Notes: generated from the sequence alone by a model not told the origin. DNA of 64,000 nucleotides from Marinobacterium marinum (GCF_013868415.1 NZ_JACEMT010000053.1:63173-127172); one strand, 5' to 3'; counted from the stretch's first letter, positions 49,073 to 60,665 are shown. Numbers and translations: made by a program.

Positions 49073-49076
<4 letters not shown>
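48375..49076 (+). CDS. DUF2764-like V-type ATPase accessory subunit (probable C-subunit analogue)
   Basis: A 233-residue protein without membrane segments. It sits between E and A, exactly where the DUF2764 gene lies in chlamydial, spirochaetal and Bacteroidetes V-ATPase operons. The start YHTLIPALPALP resembles the YYFLVASLPxL start of that family and of subunit C. The C-terminal half is helical and Trp/Arg-rich. A canonical C subunit (about 320 residues) is absent, so this protein probably provides the link between rotor and stator. Start GTG; ATGA overlap with A. The family call is by position and pattern. Confidence 0.6.
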
Positions 49077-50914
<1,838 letters not shown>

Positions 50915-51551
50915 GTGCAATGTGGCGTAGTGGGAAGGCCGGTTCGGCTGTGGCTCGGTCGCTGAAATAAAAACGCAGCGCATTGCGGATGGTGGTGAAA
51001 GCGAGCTGGTCCCAGGGGATTTCGTCTTCGCGGAAAAGGCGGCTCTCCAGAGTCTCCTCACTGCTGCCAAACCGTGCTTCGGGTAGGTCGGCCAGATAGA
51101 TTAACTGGACCTGATTGACATGAATGATGGAAGTCAGCGTATACAGGTGGCGTAATTCGACCCGTGCGCAGGCTTCTTCCAGAGTCTCCCGCAGGGCCGC
51201 TTCTTCGGTGCTTTCTCCATTTTCCATATAGCCTGCCGGCAGGGTCCAGTAGCCGTAGCGGGGCTCTATGGCCCTTTTGCACAATAGTATCCGATCACCA
51301 TGCACCGGCAGACAGCCGGCGATGATGCGTGGGTTTTGGTAGTGAATCATGCCACACTGATTGCAGACATGGCGCTCACGGTTGTCCCCGGCGGGAATGC
51401 TGAGGTGGACCGGAGAGCCGCAGTGGCTGCAGTAGTTCATGGTGTCTCCTTGGGGCTGGATCGTGCCTGGTCGGGAGGCAGGCCGACCCGGACTCGCGAC
51501 GTTTTGATGACAGGGGTATTATAGGCCGACTGGATGTAATCGGGTTGCCCC

Positions 51552-52151
51552 ATGCTAGAACATCTTCGTTTACAGCTACAATCTCACCGCCCCTGGCGGC
51601 TGCGTACGCATGGCCGTGAAGCGGGAGTGCTGGTGGCGCTGACCGACTGTGCCGATCCGGAAGTAATTTTAACGTTGAGATCGCCATATTTGTCGACGCA
51701 CAGCGGCGAAGTTTCTTTTCCTGGCGGCAAACGTGACCCCGGGGACTGCGATGTGCTGGCGACGGCTATACGCGAAGCTGAAGAGGAGATTGCCCTGCGG
51801 CCCGGGCAGGTGGATATTATCGGTTCGCTGGGGCAGGTTGTCTCCAAGCACCGCTTACAAGTGACGCCTTGGGTCGGGGTGATCGCCCCGGAACTCAGGT
51901 TGACGGCCAATCCGGCCGAAATTGCCGAAATTTACCGGGTTCCCCTCAGTTTCCTGCTGGATCCGACCAACCGTCGGCAGGATCGGTTCGAGTTTGCCGG
52001 CAAGACCCGGTTCGTACCGGCCTGGGACTGGCAGGGAGAAGTCATCTGGGGACTGACCGCTTACATCTTGGGCGAACTGTTGAATGTGGGTTTTGATGCT
52101 GCGATTCCCATGCGCCCCCGTCCTGAACATTTGGAGAATAGTCATGAATGA
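51552..52151 (+). CDS. nudL: CoA pyrophosphatase (Nudix)
   Basis: A 199-residue CoA diphosphatase of the YeaB/NudL group. The CoAse-specific HSGEVSFPGGK precedes the Nudix box (59-80), which ends AIREAEEEI. It splits CoA and its derivatives to phosphopantetheine and 3',5'-ADP. Its end overlaps the start of the DUF1289 gene by eight bases, so the two are co-expressed. Confidence 0.93.
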   Translation: MLEHLRLQLQSHRPWRLRTHGREAGVLVALTDCADPEVILTLRSPYLSTHSGEVSFPGGKRDPGDCDVLATAIREAEEEIALRPGQVDIIGSLGQVVSKHRLQVTPWVGVIAPELRLTANPAEIAEIYRVPLSFLLDPTNRRQDRFEFAGKTRFVPAWDWQGEVIWGLTAYILGELLNVGFDAAIPMRPRPEHLENSHE

Positions 52152-52338
52152 ATCGCGGGAGACTGACCGCCCCGTTCCCAGTCCTTGTGTCAGCGTATGT
52201 GCGCTGGGAGAAGGTGATATCTGTATTGCCTGCCATCGCAGTGGACAGGAGATCAGTCGGTGGGGGAGGATGACCAATGACGAGAAACGGGCCGTATGGG
52301 CACTGATCCGACGTCGAGAGCAGGGTGAGGTGGTGTAG
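52144..52338 (+). CDS. DUF1289 family small Cys-rich protein
   Basis: A 64-residue protein with the DUF1289 pattern PSPCVSVCALGEGDICIACHRSGQEISRW, in which four cysteines could bind a metal. Such proteins often lie beside nudL-like genes; their function is unknown. ATG 52144 is eight bases inside nudL; the longer frame upstream is only the nudL shadow. Confidence 0.85.
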   Translation: MNESRETDRPVPSPCVSVCALGEGDICIACHRSGQEISRWGRMTNDEKRAVWALIRRREQGEVV

Positions 52339-52343
52339 CCGGG

Positions 52344-52374
52344 GGCAGGGCCAGCCTCAAGGGTTGGCCCTGCC
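52344..52374. terminator. convergent hairpin between DUF1289 and corB-like genes
   Basis: A ten-base perfect stem (GGCAGGGCCA / TGGCCCTGCC) with an 11-base loop, in the 54 bp between the two convergent genes. No T run is seen. Confidence 0.5.
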
Positions 52375-52392
52375 AAGCATTCGCTTTGGCCA

Positions 52393-53667
52393 TTAGAGGC
52401 TTTCGCGTGCTTTGGCTGTCTTGATCACGCGGACGGTTTTTACCAGGTTATCGCAGATCTGCAGGGTTTCCATGCGGTATCCGGCTACTTCCAGGCAGAC
52501 ATTGGCGTTGGGGATGGACTCCAGAATTTCGGTAATCAGACCGTTCAGCGTTTTCGGACCATCGGTGGGCAGTTTCCAGTTCAGCGCCTTGTTTACTTCG
52601 CGGATATAGGCGCTGCCATCAATGAAGAAGCTGCCGTCTTCCTGAGGGTGGATCTCCTGATTCATCTCGTCGTGGTCATTGGACAGCTCGCCGACGATCT
52701 CTTCCAGAATATCTTCCAGCGTCACGATGCCTTCAATATCGCCATATTCGTCTACCACCACGCCGATACGGCGGCTTTGTTTCTGGAAATTGAGCAGCTG
52801 TGTTTGCAGCGGGGTGCTTTCAGGGACGAAGTAGGCTTCGTGTACCACCTGCATAATGGCGGGTTTGGTGACCTTGCCCTGCTGGATCAGCTGTGCCAGG
52901 TTACGCATGTGCAAAATGCCGACGATGTTGTTGATATCGCCGCGGTATACCGGCAGGCGCGTGTGCCCGGTCTTGGACAACAGATCAAGGATCTCGTCCA
53001 TTTCCATGTCCAGATCGATCCCTTCCACTTCATTACGCGGGATCATGATGTCGTTGACGGTGACTTCGTTCAGTTCCAGCACGCCCAACAGCATGGACTG
53101 GTTACGGTGCGGAAGCAGTGAGCCGGCTTCGTGCACGATGGTACGCAACTCTTCGGTGCTAAGGTGCTCGTTTCCGGCTTCGTTGACATTGACGCCGAAC
53201 AGGCGCAGAAAACCGTTGGTGATGCCGTTGATAATCCAGACCAGCGGGTAGGCCAGCTTCAGCATGGGCTGCAGGATGTAGGAGGCCGGAAAGGCAACCT
53301 TTTCCGGATGCAGTGCTGCCATGGTTTTCGGTGACACTTCAGCGAAAATCAGGATGGCCAGGGTCAGGCCGGCGGTCGCGATCATGATGCCGGCATCACC
53401 CCAGAGGCGTACGGCGATCACGGTTGCAATGGCCGAAGCCAAAATGTTGACAAAGTTGTTGCCGATCAGGATCAGACCGATCAGGCGGTCAGGGCGTTCG
53501 AGCAGGCTGTTGGCCTTGCGGGCCGCGCGGTGTCCGTTTTTCACCAGGTGACGCAACCGGTATCGGTTGAGGGACATCATCCCGGTTTCTGAGCTGGAAA
53601 AGAAGGCTGAGCATAAAATCAGCAGGACCAGAATGGCGGTCAGTGTGCTTATCGACGCATCGTCCAA
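52393..53667 (-). CDS. HlyC/CorC (CorB/YfjD-type) transporter
   Basis: A 424-residue CNNM-like protein. It has an N-terminal DUF21 domain with three to four helices (STLTAILVLLILCSAFFSSSETGMMSLNRYRLRHL), a CBS pair (about 205-330, with DIMIPRNEVEGID and EYGDIEGIVTLEDILEEIVGE) and a C-terminal CorC/HlyC domain. CNNM/CorB proteins are linked to magnesium (and cobalt) export with sodium. It lies downstream of the ypjD-like gene, as in E. coli (ypjD-yfjD by ffh). Confidence 0.92.
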   Translation of the reverse strand: MDDASISTLTAILVLLILCSAFFSSSETGMMSLNRYRLRHLVKNGHRAARKANSLLERPDRLIGLILIGNNFVNILASAIATVIAVRLWGDAGIMIATAGLTLAILIFAEVSPKTMAALHPEKVAFPASYILQPMLKLAYPLVWIINGITNGFLRLFGVNVNEAGNEHLSTEELRTIVHEAGSLLPHRNQSMLLGVLELNEVTVNDIMIPRNEVEGIDLDMEMDEILDLLSKTGHTRLPVYRGDINNIVGILHMRNLAQLIQQGKVTKPAIMQVVHEAYFVPESTPLQTQLLNFQKQSRRIGVVVDEYGDIEGIVTLEDILEEIVGELSNDHDEMNQEIHPQEDGSFFIDGSAYIREVNKALNWKLPTDGPKTLNGLITEILESIPNANVCLEVAGYRMETLQICDNLVKTVRVIKTAKARESL

Positions 53668-53739
53668 GGGACAAAAACCTTAATTGAATGAGGGATGCTC
53701 ATTTTCTGGTCAGATGGTGAGGCTGTCAAGCCACAGAGA

Positions 53740-54552
53740 CTACAGCTTCAGTAGTAATTCCAGGACCAGTTTGGAGCCGAAAAACGCCAGCATCAGCAGG
53801 ACGAAGCCGCCCATTGTCCAGCGAACCGCTGTTCGGCTGCGCCAGCCGAGGAAGTGACGTCCGGCCAGCAGTACGGCATACACGACCCAGGCAAACAGTG
53901 ACAGCAGGGTTTTGTGGACCAGATGCTGGGCAAACAGGTTGTCGACAAACAGGAAACCGGTGGCCAGGGCAGCACTGAGCAGCAAAAAGCCTGCCCACAG
54001 GCTCTCGAACAGCAGGCGTTCCATCATTTGCAGAGGTGGCAGCGAGGCTACCAGGCCGCGAGTATGGTGCTGCTTGAGGGCGGTTTCCTGGCGTGACAGT
54101 AGAACGGCTTGTACCGTGGCAATGGTAAACAGGCTATAGGCCAGCAAAGACAGCAGAATATGGGTGAGCAGCCCGCCGGCATAGGGCTTGGGGGTGGAGC
54201 CCGTGTCGATGCCGGCAGCCAGCAGGGCGGTAATGGCAGCAAGCGGGAATACACCGATGAACAGGTTGTCCAGCCGTTGACGCAGGCTACTGGCCAGGAC
54301 CATGCCCACTACGCCCCAGGAAATCAGGGAGCCAACCGGGAAAAAGCTGAGGTCGATACCTGTGGGCTGATGCAACAGCAGGTAAACGCTCCAGCCCTGC
54401 AGCAGAAAGCCAGACAGGCCCAGCAGGCGGATGGGCAGGCGCAGCTGCTCCTGGTGGCTGACCGACAAGCGACGCCATTGCAGTCCGGTTGCAGCGATAT
54501 AACAGAGTGCAGCGATAAGCGTCGTGGTCATCAGCATCCATATTCTCCTCAA
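53740..54552 (-). CDS. ypjD: CcsA-like inner-membrane protein YpjD
   Basis: A 270-residue protein with about eight hydrophobic helices of the cytochrome c assembly (CcsA/HemX) family. The GGLLTHILLSLLAYSLFTIATVQAVLLSRQE segment carries the family's His. In E. coli and Pseudomonas it lies between ffh and the corB-like gene, on the opposite strand to ffh, as here. A role in haem handling is only suggested by the family; it may instead aid CorB-type transport. Confidence 0.88.
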   Translation of the reverse strand: MRRIWMLMTTTLIAALCYIAATGLQWRRLSVSHQEQLRLPIRLLGLSGFLLQGWSVYLLLHQPTGIDLSFFPVGSLISWGVVGMVLASSLRQRLDNLFIGVFPLAAITALLAAGIDTGSTPKPYAGGLLTHILLSLLAYSLFTIATVQAVLLSRQETALKQHHTRGLVASLPPLQMMERLLFESLWAGFLLLSAALATGFLFVDNLFAQHLVHKTLLSLFAWVVYAVLLAGRHFLGWRSRTAVRWTMGGFVLLMLAFFGSKLVLELLLKL

Positions 54553-54688
54553 TGGCGGCTAAGTGTGGCACAAATGCCAGGGGGAGGAAATATAGGTGCC
54601 CCCGGAGCGGGGCCTTCTGTATAATATGTCGCCAAAGCGTTTACAGGGTGGGTGCCGGGAGGGTACCGCCGGCAAATAGAGGTATCCG

Positions 54689-56071
54689 ATGTTTGATAAT
54701 CTGACAGAGCGCCTTACACAGACGTTGCGCTCGGTGACCGGTCAGGCCAAGCTGACCGAAGACAACATCAAGGGCACGCTGCGTGAAGTGCGCATGGCGC
54801 TGCTGGAGGCGGATGTTGCCCTGCCGGTAGTGAAGGCGTTCATCAACAGCGTCAAGGAGAGGGCTGTTGGTCAGGAGGTCAGCAAAAGTCTGAGTCCGGG
54901 CCAGGTTTTCGTGAAGATTGTCAACGAAGAGCTGGTCAAGGTCATGGGCGAAGCTAACGCCGAGCTTGACCTGGCTACCCAGCCGCCGGCGGTCCTGATG
55001 ATGGCGGGTCTGCAGGGAGCGGGCAAAACCACTTCCGTCGCCAAGCTGGCGCGTTTTCTGAAAGAGCGCAAGAAGAAAAAGGTGCTGGTGGTATCTGCCG
55101 ATATCTACCGTCCGGCGGCCATCCGGCAGCTTGAAACCCTGGCGGGCGAGGTGGGAGTTGAGTTCTTCCCGTCCACTGCCGAGCAGGACCCGGTGGATAT
55201 TGCCGAGGCTGCTATTCAGCATGCCCGCGTTAAGGCCTGTGATGTCCTGATTGTCGATACGGCGGGTCGTCTGCATGTTGATGAAGACATGATGCAGGAG
55301 ATCAAGCGTCTGCATGCTTCGGTCAATCCGGTGGAAACCCTGTTCGTGGTGGATTCCATGACCGGTCAGGACGCAGCCAACACGGCGCGTGCTTTCAATG
55401 AGGTGCTGCCCCTGACCGGCGTCATTTTGACCAAGACGGACGGTGATGCCCGTGGCGGTGCCGCCTTGTCGGTACGGCATATTACCGGCAAGCCGATTAA
55501 ATTCCTCGGTGTCGGCGAAAAGACCGATGCGCTTGAGCCCTTCCATCCGGACCGTGTGGCTTCGCGTATACTGGGCATGGGCGACGTGTTGTCGCTGATC
55601 GAGGAAGCCGAGCACAAAATCGACAAGGACAAAGCGGAAAAATTTGCCAAGAAAATCACCAAGGGCAAAGGCTTCGATCTTGAGGATTTTCGTGAGCAGA
55701 TCCAGCAGATGCACAGCATGGGCGGCATGATGTCGATGCTGGAAAAATTGCCGGGCATGGGGCAGATGGTGCAGGCTGCGCAGGCCGCGCAAGCGGAAAA
55801 GGGGATCCAGCAGATGGTGACCATCATCAATTCGATGACACCGCATGAGCGCCGTCACCCGGATGTCATCAGTGGCTCGCGCAAGCGTCGTATCGCCATG
55901 GGGTCGGGGACTCAGATTCAGGATGTGAATCGTCTGCTTAAGCAGCATAAGCAGATGGCCAAAATGATGAAAAAATTCGGCTCAAAGTCAGGCATGAGCA
56001 AGCTGGCACGGGGCATGAAAGGAATGATGCCGCCGGGAATGGGCGGTGGTGGCGGTTTTCCGCGTATGTGA
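54689..56071 (+). CDS. ffh: signal recognition particle protein Ffh
   Basis: A 460-residue SRP54 GTPase. The N domain is followed by the G domain with GLQGAGKTTSVAKLA, DTAGRLHVDEDMM and LTKTDGDARGG, then a Met-rich M domain (MHSMGGMMSMLEKLPGMGQM, and the C-terminal GMKGMMPPGMGGGGG) that binds 4.5S RNA and signal peptides. It targets membrane proteins to FtsY/SecYEG. It is followed by a terminator and then the rpsP operon. Confidence 0.98.
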   Translation: MFDNLTERLTQTLRSVTGQAKLTEDNIKGTLREVRMALLEADVALPVVKAFINSVKERAVGQEVSKSLSPGQVFVKIVNEELVKVMGEANAELDLATQPPAVLMMAGLQGAGKTTSVAKLARFLKERKKKKVLVVSADIYRPAAIRQLETLAGEVGVEFFPSTAEQDPVDIAEAAIQHARVKACDVLIVDTAGRLHVDEDMMQEIKRLHASVNPVETLFVVDSMTGQDAANTARAFNEVLPLTGVILTKTDGDARGGAALSVRHITGKPIKFLGVGEKTDALEPFHPDRVASRILGMGDVLSLIEEAEHKIDKDKAEKFAKKITKGKGFDLEDFREQIQQMHSMGGMMSMLEKLPGMGQMVQAAQAAQAEKGIQQMVTIINSMTPHERRHPDVISGSRKRRIAMGSGTQIQDVNRLLKQHKQMAKMMKKFGSKSGMSKLARGMKGMMPPGMGGGGGFPRM

Positions 56072-56111
56072 CCTGTGAGTCTGCTTGAAAACTGATCTTT
56101 ATGCTTTCAAC

Positions 56112-56146
56112 GGGCGGCATTTTCACGTAAAATTGCCGCCCTGTTT
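56112..56146 (+). terminator. terminator after ffh
   Basis: GGGCGGCA and TGCCGCCC pair, with an inner TTTT/AAAA extension and a CACG-type loop, followed by TGTTT. It lies 40 bp after ffh. The remaining 100 bp up to rpsP have no clear promoter. Confidence 0.75.
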
Positions 56147-56248
56147 AGTTTGGCCTTCGTTTACCTGGGCAGTTTGGCCGGGGGAGCGGAGAAACAAAAA
56201 TGATGGGCGATCTTAAAACCCATCCAGCGAAATAAAGGGGTCCAGCGC

Positions 56249-56500
56249 ATGGTCACTATTCGTTTGTCTCGTGGTGGCGCCAAAAAGCGTCCGTTTTATC
56301 ACATCACCGTAGCCGATTCACGCAATGCGCGTGATGGCCGCTTTATTGAGCGTGTCGGTTTTTTCAACCCGGTTGCCCGTGGTCAGGAAGAGCGTCTGCG
56401 CGTGAACCTGGAACGTGTTGAGTACTGGGTTGGCAAGGGTGCTCAGACGTCTGAGCGTGTTGCTCAGCTGCTCAAAGACGCACGCAAGGCAGCAGAGTAA
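56249..56500 (+). CDS. rpsP: 30S ribosomal protein S16
   Basis: An 83-residue ribosomal protein with the S16 start [25 protein letters not shown] and the end [25 protein letters not shown]. It is the first gene of the conserved rpsP-rimM-trmD-rplS operon. Confidence 0.98.
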   Translation: MVTIRLSRGGAKKRPFYHITVADSRNARDGRFIERVGFFNPVARGQEERLRVNLERVEYWVGKGAQTSERVAQLLKDARKAAE

Positions 56501-56515
56501 GGTCGGATTCAGACC

Positions 56516-57055
56516 GTGTCAGTGAACAGTGAAAATACAGAAGATCTGGTCGTACTGGGTCGTTTCACCGCTCCCTACGGCGTGAAAGGGTGGATCAAGG
56601 TCTACTCTTACACCGACCCGATGGAGAACGTACTGAACTACAACTCGTGGCAGGTGGAGTGCGACGGGCGTCTGACGCCGGTCAAACTGGAAGCTGGCAA
56701 GCGTCACGGGAAAGGTCTGATCGCCAAATTGGCCGGTGTGAATACTCCGGAAGAGGCGCGATTGTGGAATGGGCGCGAAATAAAGGTGCCCGCTTCAGAA
56801 CTGCCGACACTGGAGACCGGTGAGTATTACTGGAGCCAGCTGGAAAACCTGTTGGTATACACCGAATCCGGCGTGTTGCTGGGTCGGGTAAGCCATCTGA
56901 TGGAAACCGGTGCCAATGATGTGCTGGTGGTAAAGGGAACAGCCGAGAGCATCGATCGTCAACAGCGATTGATTCCCTGGTTGCCTGATCAGGTGGTGAA
57001 AGAGGTTGATCTTGATTCAGGGTTGATGCGGGTCGATTGGGACCCGGATTTCTGA
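56516..57055 (+). CDS. rimM: ribosome maturation factor RimM
   Basis: A 179-residue 30S assembly factor that binds S19. It has the N-terminal VLGRFTAPYGVKGWIKVYSYTDP and a PRC-barrel C-terminus (LPWLPDQVVKEVDLDSGLMRVDW-type end). Start is at GTG 56516 or GTG 56522; neither has a strong ribosome site, so it may be translationally coupled to rpsP. Confidence 0.97.
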   Translation: MSVNSENTEDLVVLGRFTAPYGVKGWIKVYSYTDPMENVLNYNSWQVECDGRLTPVKLEAGKRHGKGLIAKLAGVNTPEEARLWNGREIKVPASELPTLETGEYYWSQLENLLVYTESGVLLGRVSHLMETGANDVLVVKGTAESIDRQQRLIPWLPDQVVKEVDLDSGLMRVDWDPDF

Positions 57056-57058
57056 TTC

Positions 57059-57817
57059 ATGTGGTTCGGGATTGTAAGCCTGTTCCCGGAGATGCTGGAA
57101 GCGGTTACCCGCTACGGTGTCACCGGCCGGGCCGTACGCAACGGCTTGATCGACGTGGAGTGCTGGAATCCCCGTGATTTCACGCATGACCGGCATCGTA
57201 CCGTAGATGACCGCCCCTACGGCGGAGGTCCCGGGATGCTGATGAAGGTACAGCCGCTGCGTGATGCGATCCAGGCTGCCAAAACGGCCGCAGGCGAAGG
57301 TGCCCGGGTGATTTATTTGTCACCGCAAGGGCGTCGTCTGGATCAGGTCGGGGTGTGCGAGCTGGCGGCAAACGACAAGCTGATCCTGGTAGCGGGTCGC
57401 TACGAGGGTATCGACGAGCGTTTGTTGCAGAGCGAAGTGGACGAGGAGTGGTCGCTGGGAGATTTTGTGCTCAGTGGCGGCGAACTGCCGGCAATGGTGT
57501 TGATGGATGCCGTGGCACGAATGGTGCCCGGGGTGCTGGGACATCAGGACTCGGCGGTGGAAGATTCATTCTTCGAAGGCTTGCTTGATTGTCCGCACTA
57601 TACCCGTCCCGAGGAGCTGGATGGTCAGCGGGTGCCGGCGGTATTGCTCAGTGGCAATCATGCCGAAATCCGTCGCTGGCGCCTGAAGCAGCAGTTGGGA
57701 CGGACCTGGGAGCGGCGTCCGGACCTGTTGGACAAGATCAAATTGAACCCGGAACAGCAAGCGTTGTTAAGCGAATATATCCGCGAGGCCCGGGCGGCCG
57801 GCGGGAGCAATATCTAG
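57059..57817 (+). CDS. trmD: tRNA (guanine-37-N1)-methyltransferase
   Basis: A 252-residue SPOUT methyltransferase that modifies G37 to prevent frameshifting. The knot region is visible: [24 protein letters not shown] and [18 protein letters not shown]. It starts three bases after rimM and is followed ten bases later by rplS. Confidence 0.98.
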   Translation: MWFGIVSLFPEMLEAVTRYGVTGRAVRNGLIDVECWNPRDFTHDRHRTVDDRPYGGGPGMLMKVQPLRDAIQAAKTAAGEGARVIYLSPQGRRLDQVGVCELAANDKLILVAGRYEGIDERLLQSEVDEEWSLGDFVLSGGELPAMVLMDAVARMVPGVLGHQDSAVEDSFFEGLLDCPHYTRPEELDGQRVPAVLLSGNHAEIRRWRLKQQLGRTWERRPDLLDKIKLNPEQQALLSEYIREARAAGGSNI

Positions 57818-57826
57818 GAGCGAGCA

Positions 57827-58183
57827 ATGAGCAACAAGAGCGCTATTATTCAGCAGATCGAAGCTGAACAGATGAGCAAAGAAGTCCCGGCTTTTGCACC
57901 GGGCGACACCGTAGTCGTACAGGTACGCGTAGTAGAAGGCAGCCGTAGCCGTCTGCAGGCGTTCGAAGGCGTTGTTCTGGGCAAGCGTAACCGCGGCCTG
58001 AACTCTGCTTTCACCGTACGTAAAATCTCCCACGGCGTGGGTGTTGAGCGTACTTTCCAGACTTACAGCCCGACCGTTGAGCAGATTGAAGTGAAACGTC
58101 GCGGTGCTGTGCGTCAGGCCAAGCTGTACTACCTGCGTGAGCGTAGCGGCAAGTCTGCACGTATCAAAGAGAAGCTTAACTAA
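57827..58183 (+). CDS. rplS: 50S ribosomal protein L19
   Basis: A 118-residue ribosomal protein with [49 protein letters not shown] and [18 protein letters not shown]. It closes the rpsP operon and is followed by a strong terminator. Confidence 0.98.
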   Translation: MSNKSAIIQQIEAEQMSKEVPAFAPGDTVVVQVRVVEGSRSRLQAFEGVVLGKRNRGLNSAFTVRKISHGVGVERTFQTYSPTVEQIEVKRRGAVRQAKLYYLRERSGKSARIKEKLN

Positions 58184-58206
58184 GCTTGTCTTGGTCGCGA
58201 CCATTG

Positions 58207-58234
58207 AAAAGGCAGCCTTCGGGCTGCCTTTTTT
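58207..58234 (+). terminator. terminator of the rpsP-rplS operon
   Basis: AAAA-GGCAGCC-TTCG-GGCTGCC-TTTTTT: a seven-base GC stem with a UUCG tetraloop and six T residues, 24 bp after rplS. A-rich on the other side, so possibly bidirectional. Confidence 0.92.
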
Positions 58235-58319
58235 GTTGATCTGAGTACTCGCTATTTACGTGGTGAACTCCTAGAATCGCTCTTTCTGAATAGAAACTGA
58301 ATGGATTATGGAGTGTTGC

Positions 58320-59681
58320 ATGCGCAAGCTAGGGACGTTGCTTGGAGCGCTGGTGTTGGTAACGGCATTGGCGTACGGGCTGTATTGGTATCAGGTCAAA
58401 AGCCGAGTGGATGAGCTGGTACAGCAGGCGTCTCCCTTCGCCAGTGTGCAGTATGACGCCATTTATGCGCATCCCGATGGTACCGTTGGTGTTAACGGGC
58501 TTCGAGTGTCTCCGCATCCGATGCATGCGCCGTTTGAGGTTGGCCAGGTACGTCTGAATGTAGGCGGTCCCATGGCGCTGATCTTGAGTGGTGATGAGCC
58601 TCCGGCAGAGCTGACAGTCAGCTTCAAGGGGTTTGCGCAGAGCCTTGAATCGGGGGTGTACCATGAAATTCAGAAGCAGTTTGATCTTGCACGTGAGGCC
58701 AACCCTCTGCATGTCAACCCTGCAGCCCTTGGCTGTGGGTCGATTCGTCAGTTCGATATCAATACCCTGCGGATGATGGGATATCGCGACCTGTTGATGG
58801 ATGTGGATTTCCATTATCGGGGTGATGAAGTCACGAAGAAGATACACTTCGACACCCGAGTTAATGTCGAAAATATGGGCGATACCCAGATGGAGCTGGT
58901 GTTCAGTGCCGATCCACGGCAGTTGAAAACTCCGCTGCAGGCCAGCGGAAATGCTCGTTTGCACAAGGCGTTGCTTGGCTATCGTGATCGCGGTTATAAC
59001 CAGAGGCTGGTGAACATGTGTGCCATGGAAGCGGAGGTGCGTCCGGCGGATTATCGTGCCCTGCATGTGGAGCTGGTGAATCGCTGGCTGAGTGAAGGCG
59101 GGGTCGAGCTGCCGCAGACCTGGCTACAAGCCTATGAAGGCTTGCAGCAGAGTGGTGCGACTCTGACACTGGAAATGAACCCCATCGGTGGTTTTGGCTC
59201 GTCGGAATTGGCGATGACACCGGACCCTGATTACATGATCGAAAAGCTCAATCCGACTCTGGTTGTGAATGATACGGCGCTGGATGTTGGTAGCATTGCC
59301 TGGGGCGAGCTGGTCCAGCAGCTGGCACAGGCCGGAGATGCGGGGCGAGTGCTGCGTGAGTCCGAGCGGAGACCGTCTGAATCGAGAAGAGAGCCGGCCC
59401 CGGCAGTGGATAAGGCGAGTATCGAGACGGTAAAGCCGGCGCTGGTGCCGGAGCCGCAGGTAACAAAAACCGCAAAACGCTTTCGTGAAACACCGGTGGC
59501 ACAGTTGAAGCGGTACATCGGAGCGCATGTGCGGATCGAAACCTACTTCGGTAACAGAGTGGAGGGGCGTTTGAAAGCGGTTGAGGCCGATGGCGTGCGT
59601 GTGGTTCAACGCCTGGCTCAGGGGGTGGCCGAATATCCGCTGGAGCATGACCGGATTCAAAAGGTTGAGGTTTATCGGTGA
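58320..59681 (+). CDS. membrane-anchored protein of unknown function (453 aa)
   Basis: I do not recognise a named family. The protein begins with an uncleaved-looking signal anchor (LGTLLGALVLVTALAYGLYWY, about 4-24). A periplasmic region of about 330 residues follows, beta-rich, resembling the DUF945/AsmA-like repeats only loosely. A Pro/Glu/Arg linker (about 345-385) precedes a compact C-terminal domain of about 65 residues (QLKRYIGAHVRIETYFGNRVEGRLKAVEADGVRVV) that looks like a small Sm-like barrel. ATG 58320 has GGAG six bases upstream; ATG 58308 lacks one. Its stop overlaps the xerD start. Confidence 0.7.
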   Translation: MRKLGTLLGALVLVTALAYGLYWYQVKSRVDELVQQASPFASVQYDAIYAHPDGTVGVNGLRVSPHPMHAPFEVGQVRLNVGGPMALILSGDEPPAELTVSFKGFAQSLESGVYHEIQKQFDLAREANPLHVNPAALGCGSIRQFDINTLRMMGYRDLLMDVDFHYRGDEVTKKIHFDTRVNVENMGDTQMELVFSADPRQLKTPLQASGNARLHKALLGYRDRGYNQRLVNMCAMEAEVRPADYRALHVELVNRWLSEGGVELPQTWLQAYEGLQQSGATLTLEMNPIGGFGSSELAMTPDPDYMIEKLNPTLVVNDTALDVGSIAWGELVQQLAQAGDAGRVLRESERRPSESRREPAPAVDKASIETVKPALVPEPQVTKTAKRFRETPVAQLKRYIGAHVRIETYFGNRVEGRLKAVEADGVRVVQRLAQGVAEYPLEHDRIQKVEVYR

Positions 59682-60607
59682 ATGGAGATCGACGTCGTTC
59701 GAGTGTGCAGCCACAGCCCGAGGATATGGAGCTGGTCGAGGTCTGGATCAGCGCACTTTGGCTGGAAAAGGGGCTGAGTGAAAACTCCCGGACATCCTAT
59801 CGGCGGGATCTGTTTCAGTATGCACTATGGCTGAACCAACAGGGTAAAGGGCTACTGCTGGCCGGGCGTACCGAGCTGCAGCAGTATTTGCACTGGCGGC
59901 TGGGGGAACAACTGAAAAGCAGTTCCACGGCTCGCCTGTTGTCCTGTCTGCGTGGCTTTTACCGTTATCTGTTGCGTGAAGGACTAATTGTTCAGGATCC
60001 GACGCTCAATCTGGATAATCCGCGTAGTGGGCGGCCCCTGCCCAAAACCCTGACTGAGCAGGATGTAGAAACGCTGCTTGGCGCTCCGGATACCGAAGAG
60101 CTGTTGGGACTGCGTGACCGTACCATGCTGGAAGTGCTGTATGCTACCGGGCTCAGGGTCAGCGAGCTGATCGCGCTGCAGATGGAGCAGATCAATCGCA
60201 GAATCGGCGTGATTCGGGTCGTCGGCAAAGGGGGCAAAGAGCGTTTGGTGCCGGTCGGCGACGAGGCTCTGCTGTGGATTCGGCGCTATCTGCAAAGCGC
60301 TCGCCCGCTGCTGATGCGCGATGCCCACGAGGAAGCCCTGTTTTTAAGTCAGCGTGGACAGATGATGACGCGGCAGACTTTCTGGTATCGTGTGAAGCGT
60401 TATGCAATGGAAAGCGGCATCGACAAACCGCTGTCACCCCATGTGCTGCGCCATGCCTTTGCGACTCACTTGCTGAATCATGGTGCCGATCTGCGTGTTG
60501 TGCAGATGTTACTGGGGCACAGTGACCTGTCGACAACCCAGATTTATACTCATGTGGCCAGTCATCGTTTGCAATCCCTCCACAGTGAGCATCATCCGCG
60601 TGGCTAG
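59678..60607 (+). CDS. xerD: site-specific tyrosine recombinase XerD
   Basis: A 309-residue recombinase that resolves chromosome dimers at dif with XerC. All catalytic residues are visible: Arg160 (TGLRVSEL), Lys184 (GKGGKERLVP), His255-x2-Arg258 (PHVLRHAFATH), His281 (LLGHSDLSTTQ) and the nucleophile Tyr290. Translation starts at GTG 59678, overlapping the preceding stop by four bases. It is followed by dsbC, as in E. coli. Confidence 0.96.
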   Translation: MNGDRRRSSVQPQPEDMELVEVWISALWLEKGLSENSRTSYRRDLFQYALWLNQQGKGLLLAGRTELQQYLHWRLGEQLKSSSTARLLSCLRGFYRYLLREGLIVQDPTLNLDNPRSGRPLPKTLTEQDVETLLGAPDTEELLGLRDRTMLEVLYATGLRVSELIALQMEQINRRIGVIRVVGKGGKERLVPVGDEALLWIRRYLQSARPLLMRDAHEEALFLSQRGQMMTRQTFWYRVKRYAMESGIDKPLSPHVLRHAFATHLLNHGADLRVVQMLLGHSDLSTTQIYTHVASHRLQSLHSEHHPRG

Positions 60608-60665
60608 GAACTAAAACGACCGGTGCAGGTCACAGGCATATAACCCGATTTTTACTGAGGCTCTC

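Noticed and set aside
54641-55948. 435-codon minus-strand frame opposite ffh
   Set aside because: Shadow of ffh, His/Leu/Arg-rich, and would run into the ypjD promoter region.
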